This document shows, one piece after another, positions 24,025 to 27,948 of a stretch of DNA of 27,948 nucleotides (position 1 is its first letter; every line of letters begins with the position of its first letter). Both the position numbers and the translations under genes were made by a program. Below the pieces are notes generated by a model. It made no database searches. It was not told the origin of the DNA and saw only the letters and a list, made by a program, of their open reading frames with translations. This DNA comes from Tritrichomonas musculus (lineage: Eukaryota > Parabasalia > Tritrichomonadida > Tritrichomonadidae): NCBI GenBank assembly GCA_039105265.1, contig JAPFFF010000280.1, positions 1 to 27,948 of the forward strand. Direction: 5' to 3'.

Positions 24025-26241
24025 TCATAATAATCTTTGAAAAATTTTTGCTGGAACCATTAGAATAGGGTGAGACGAATATGAAAATATATCAATATCA
24101 ATTGAACATAATTTTGAATTTTCATGAAATTCAACAATTAGAAGATTTTGGCAATTTGCAAATGCATCATTTCTTATGAAGCTAACGTTTGAAGTAACAG
24201 AAAATGAAGTAATTGCAGTATTATTAAAAGCATTTTTTTCAATAATCATCAAATTTGAATCATCAAGAACAGAAATCCTTTTTAATTTTGTACATTTTAA
24301 AAATGCATTTTCATTGATTTCAATTACACTTGAAGGAATTTGGATGCTTTCTATAGATGAATAAGCGAATGCATTATTATCAATATTCAGTAATTTTGAA
24401 TCCTTTTCAAAAATAATTTGCTTAAATTTTTTGCAATTAAAAAAAGCATATTTATCAATAAAAGTAACCCTTCTAGGAATTGTTATTCGAGTGATTGATG
24501 ATTCACTGAATGCATTTTGACCTATAAAAAATAATTTTGAATCGAATTGGAAATTGATAGAACGAATTTGAGTGCATTGGTTAAAAGCATTTGGATTTAT
24601 TCTTTTTATATAAGATGGAATTGTTACATTTCGAATATTTCGACGTGAAAAAATTATAACGTCAAAAGCATTTGAATATTTATTTGATTTCTTTAGAATA
24701 AAGTCATTATTGTAATATAAAAAATGATGATTTAATGGCGATACAGATATATTATTTAAATTTGGTACATTTAAACACCATGAATCTTGAATTTCAACAA
24801 GACTTGAAGGGATGTTAATTCTATTAATTGATGATTTCTCCAAAAAATTTTCAAAAACCAAAATGCTTGATTCTTCCATAAATTCAATGAATTGAAGATT
24901 CTTGCAATCATAAAAAGCTTTGTAACCAATGCATTTAACTGTTGGTGGAATTCTAATAAATTCAATTGATGACCATTGAAATGCAAATGAATTAATTTTA
25001 ATTAAGCGCGTTCCTTCTTTAAAATTTAATGTTTTAATATTTTGACAATTTATATAACGTTCTTCACTTATTTCAGTAGCATTTTTAGGAAATGTATATA
25101 TTTTGGAAGGATTTGAAGCTTTATAATAATCTGGAGTAAAAGCTATTATATAATCTTCTTTTAAATCTTTATTCATTTTCATTGAATAAGCAAAAATGCA
25201 ATTGCAAATCATAAGAAATATTTCAAAAAAAATGTATAATGGCCAAAAATCTTCAAAATCAGATGATGAAATATTAAAAAGGAGTTGATATTCAAAAAAA
25301 TCAGTGAGAGCATAAATTATTGTTTTTAATTGATATAATACATAAAAATCAGTAAACTGATCTAAAACATAATCTGAAATCATTACTATATCATTAATAA
25401 TCACATGAGTCAAAAAGCTAATTATTATAAAGCAATACACGTTACAAATACAATAAAGAATAGGAAATACTATCAAATAAAAGCACCACATGAAAATTGT
25501 TTTGTTAATTGATTTTGTTTTCGAATCATTTATAATACAAAATCCGCTATTAATTAAAAAAAAAGTTGTCATGTAAAAAAAGTCTCTTAATCTGTTCAGA
25601 ACAAAACTTAATTTGCTAACAAAAGTTATCTGATTAGATTCAAATCTCTTCTTGATATTTAAATAATTGATTCCTTTTGATACTATAAAAACAAAAAAAG
25701 TAAGAGTAATAAATAAATGAAGTGTGTTTTTCAATGAAAAATTAATTAACCAATTAAGAAGCCATATCGAAAAAAGGATTATTCGTGCATAATTATCAAA
25801 CAATAAAAAATTTAATGCATTAACAACATCATAACTAAATGGTGAATCAGGATTAGTATAAATTAACTCAATGAAGAATCCTTTGTGATTATTTGAACAT
25901 GATTTAATTGTTGTGGCATATGTTGTATTTTCATTAATAATACCTGTTAAATTATATTTGCCTTCATTCATACGAATAACATGAATATTTTCATGATTTG
26001 GTATTGTGTAATTTAAACATGCTGTTTCCACTTCATTTTTATTTAAATAATTATAAATGCTACTAAAAGGTTTAATAGTTAATAAAAAACTATCATTTCC
26101 TCCGTTTGAAATATTTATTGAATAGCGTCCTCCTTTTTGAAATCCATATTTAAAAGGTAAAGTTATATCTGTTTGATTTGGTCCAATAACATAATTGAAT
26201 TTGTATGATATTATTGAGCACAAAAAGAAGAATAGCAACAT
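24025..26241 (-). CDS. Seven-helix-type membrane protein fused to BspA-like leucine-rich repeats, 738 aa
   Basis: A signal peptide-like MLLFFFLCSIISYKF opens the protein. Residues ~20-135 are beta-rich with N-glycosylation sequons (NQT, NIS, NDS, NYT, NLT, NTT) and two Cys, so probably extracellular or lumenal; GGRYSINISNGGNDSFLLTI resembles a GOLD-type strand pattern. Residues ~150-355 hold about six or seven hydrophobic helices (ARIILFSIWLLNWLINF, LHLFITLTFFVFIVS, FFYMTTFFLINSGFCII, IFMWCFYLIVFPILYCI, PLYIFFEIFLMICNCIFAYS). From ~400 to the end are LRR_5/BspA-like units (IRIPPTVKCIGYKAFYDCKN, ITIPRRVTFIDKYAFFNCKK, IQIPSSVIEINENAFLKCTK). BspA-like proteins abound in trichomonads, often with repeats outside a single C-terminal anchor. 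Here the repeats follow the helices. The layout is like a receptor, but the ligand is unknown. Confidence 0.85.
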   Translation of the reverse strand: MLLFFFLCSIISYKFNYVIGPNQTDITLPFKYGFQKGGRYSINISNGGNDSFLLTIKPFSSIYNYLNKNEVETACLNYTIPNHENIHVIRMNEGKYNLTGIINENTTYATTIKSCSNNHKGFFIELIYTNPDSPFSYDVVNALNFLLFDNYARIILFSIWLLNWLINFSLKNTLHLFITLTFFVFIVSKGINYLNIKKRFESNQITFVSKLSFVLNRLRDFFYMTTFFLINSGFCIINDSKTKSINKTIFMWCFYLIVFPILYCICNVYCFIIISFLTHVIINDIVMISDYVLDQFTDFYVLYQLKTIIYALTDFFEYQLLFNISSSDFEDFWPLYIFFEIFLMICNCIFAYSMKMNKDLKEDYIIAFTPDYYKASNPSKIYTFPKNATEISEERYINCQNIKTLNFKEGTRLIKINSFAFQWSSIEFIRIPPTVKCIGYKAFYDCKNLQFIEFMEESSILVFENFLEKSSINRINIPSSLVEIQDSWCLNVPNLNNISVSPLNHHFLYYNNDFILKKSNKYSNAFDVIIFSRRNIRNVTIPSYIKRINPNAFNQCTQIRSINFQFDSKLFFIGQNAFSESSITRITIPRRVTFIDKYAFFNCKKFKQIIFEKDSKLLNIDNNAFAYSSIESIQIPSSVIEINENAFLKCTKLKRISVLDDSNLMIIEKNAFNNTAITSFSVTSNVSFIRNDAFANCQNLLIVEFHENSKLCSIDIDIFSYSSHPILMVPAKIFQRLL

Positions 26242-27149
26242 ATAATTTTTCCATAAAAATCCACTTTTTCATAGTTTATTTGTTCGTATTAAAATTATTT
26301 GGAAAATATTAAAAAGGGAAATCGGATTTGACCGGAAACGGAATTGACCGGACGTGATAGGTCAATTTTAACCTTCTATCGTCGGCCAAATATAACTGGA
26401 CGAGTCACTTTTTGAACATGTTTGGTTATTAAATAAAAACGTATATATTAATAGTTTTTAGAAATTATTCAAATTAGTTTATATTTTTTCTTATAAAAGA
26501 TATACAAAAACAGTGATTTTCGTTTTAAAATTTTGGTTTTTCAAATGAATTAGGTTTGATTCTATCTAATAATGAACTCAAATATTCTTGATAATTCATA
26601 TTGATATTATTGATTAATATGGAATTATGCTTATGCTTATATTATAAAAAATAGATAAAATACAAAAATAATGCATTATAATTGATGTTTTTTTTATAAT
26701 ATCGATGTTTTATTTTGATATATTATGATATTGATTTTAAAAATTCCGAGCAAAAAAAATTTTCTTGATCGGTATGAGAAATATTATTATTAACTAGACC
26801 TATCATAAACTATAAAGCTTAAATATAAGAGATAAATTAAATATAATTGCTGATTTAATTAAATTTAGAAAAAAAAACAAGCAAAATGGCATCATAACGC
26901 ATAATAAAAGTAAAACATATGAATAAAAATAAAGAATGAAATTAACAAGTGAAAAAGATGAAACCCTATCTAACAAAAATGTTTTTTTTAAGCATCTCCC
27001 TTTTTTAAAAATAGAATAATTGCAAGATATTTATTGATTTCATTGTTTAATGAATAAGTAAAACTCTAAAAAAATGATTGAAATTGATATTACATTACTT
27101 GATTCATTTGAAGCAAGTTTAATGTAATATCTAAAATGTTCAATCTCTT
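26242..27149. other. AT-rich intergenic DNA with one less AT-rich island
   Basis: No gene seen. At 26,320-26,415 a less AT-rich island upstream of the BspA-like gene holds repeated TTGACCGGA sites. The rest is low-complexity AT-rich sequence. Confidence 0.6.
26328..26365. promoter_or_regulatory. Repeated TTGACCGGA sites with inverted half-site
   Basis: TTGACCGGA at 26328-26336 and 26344-26352 (16-bp period), and the inverse GGTCAA at 26360-26365. They lie about 85-125 bp upstream of the start at 26241, a plausible activator-binding cluster. Confidence 0.4.
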
Positions 27150-27557
27150 TTAGAAATTGTAATCATCTTCAGATTCTCGGTTTGATATGTCATTGAAATC
27201 AAAATCAAATATTTTGGAAAATGTATTTTGTGTTTCATCTCTGAATTTCCAAAGAAATTTCTTTTTGGGCTCGAAAGGGTCTATGATTTTATCATTTTCA
27301 TCAACAAGGACAATTTGGCCAATATGCTCTTCAATTAAGTGTAAGTTACTCTCACACCACTGCATGAGTAATTCTTTACTTCTCTTCTCTTTCCTGGAGA
27401 AAGGAATTATTTTCTTTTGAGGACCTGAATTAATTCTTGAGACAATTTTCGTTAAGATTTCTATAGTTTGTTGATGAGTAATATTGTCTCCAGCATACTG
27501 AGTTAAAAGGAGATAAGATTCATACTTTTCTTTATAGTATTCTCTTCCTTTCAGCAT
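27150..27557 (-). CDS. Hypothetical protein, 135 aa
   Basis: I do not recognise it. It starts MLKGREYYKEKYESYLLLTQ and reads as a normal soluble protein, not AT-bias noise: helical N-terminal half (TIEILTKIVSRI), a basic patch (KKIIPFSRKEKRSKELL), then LMQWCESNLHLIEEHIGQIV and an acidic C-terminus (DFDFNDISNRESEDD). No signal peptide or membrane segment. It may be a small host gene or a piece of a larger family member. The flanks are AT-rich on both sides. Confidence 0.55.
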   Translation of the reverse strand: MLKGREYYKEKYESYLLLTQYAGDNITHQQTIEILTKIVSRINSGPQKKIIPFSRKEKRSKELLMQWCESNLHLIEEHIGQIVLVDENDKIIDPFEPKKKFLWKFRDETQNTFSKIFDFDFNDISNRESEDDYNF

Positions 27558-27948
27558 AAAAAATGAAATAAAAAATCTAGATTAAGTCATTTTAAAATTT
27601 TTAAAAAAAATTTTTAAAAATTGAATGAAAAAAATGACAACTTTTTTTCTGAGTAATAAATTATTCAATTGTAACATGCCAAGAAATTTTGTGTCAGCCA
27701 AATAGTACTCATTTTCCTAAAAATATGCACAGAAAAATGAACTTTATAGATAAAAATCATATATAAAAAAAAATATTTATTGGTCTTACAAAATATTAGA
27801 AAAAGTGAAATACAATTTTAGTTTTATCTTGTAATATATATCAAAAATATCATTATTAAAAATAAATTTATTTTCTAAATTTGTAATTTATATTAAATTT
27901 TTAATTAAAAATATTATATTTTTCTTCATAAAAAAATTAGATTTATAA
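27558..27948. other. AT-rich sequence to the window end
   Basis: Low-complexity AT-rich DNA with short A/T runs, such as TTTTTAAAAAAAATTTTTAAAAA-type mirror stretches near 27,598-27,621 (given as a pattern). No gene seen. Confidence 0.55.

Overview
The window has two very different parts that meet near 18,009. Positions 1 to about 18,009 have balanced base composition and are almost fully coding on both strands. This is the right-hand part of a Polinton/Maverick element. The rest, to 27,948, is strongly AT-rich and carries eukaryotic genes: BTB plus discoidin-like, DUF3447-type ankyrin, BspA-like leucine-rich repeat, and a tRNA-Lys. That gene mix together with a Polinton points to a parabasalid (trichomonad), perhaps Tritrichomonas. 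Entamoeba has some of the same families and is the main alternative. The organism call is inference from families and composition.

Polinton layout, left to right: family B DNA polymerase, open at the window edge (+); retroviral-type integrase (-); a small basic protein (+); a short amphipathic protein (-); two small unrecognised proteins (+); a gene-free stretch of about 650 bp holding a tRNA-like structured element; two overlapping fibre-type ORFs (-); a small virion-type protein (-); the double jelly-roll major capsid protein (-); a second amphipathic protein (+); a small coiled-coil protein (+); the FtsK/HerA-type packaging ATPase (-); a likely virion protein (-); and a repeat-rich terminal region. 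Together these cover replication, integration, packaging and a capsid. A maturation protease and the left terminal repeat are not in the window and may lie to its left. The element looks young and nearly whole, with about one apparent break, in the fibre region. Short T-tract motifs just upstream of the start codons, with the family's usual order, were used to choose starts.

The polymerase is unusual. It carries an HNH-type module between its exonuclease and polymerase halves, and a C-terminal region with the motif set of an archaeo-eukaryotic primase (prim-pol).

Host side: a BTB/F5-8C-like gene (-), tRNA-Lys(CTT) (+) with a hairpin partner downstream, an ankyrin gene (-) followed by five isolated single-repeat islands of near-equal length, an intergenic region with three covarying palindromes and a perfect 15-bp inverted repeat, a seven-helix-type membrane protein fused to BspA-like repeats (-), and an unrecognised 135-residue ORF (-). 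The remaining host DNA is low-complexity AT-rich sequence.
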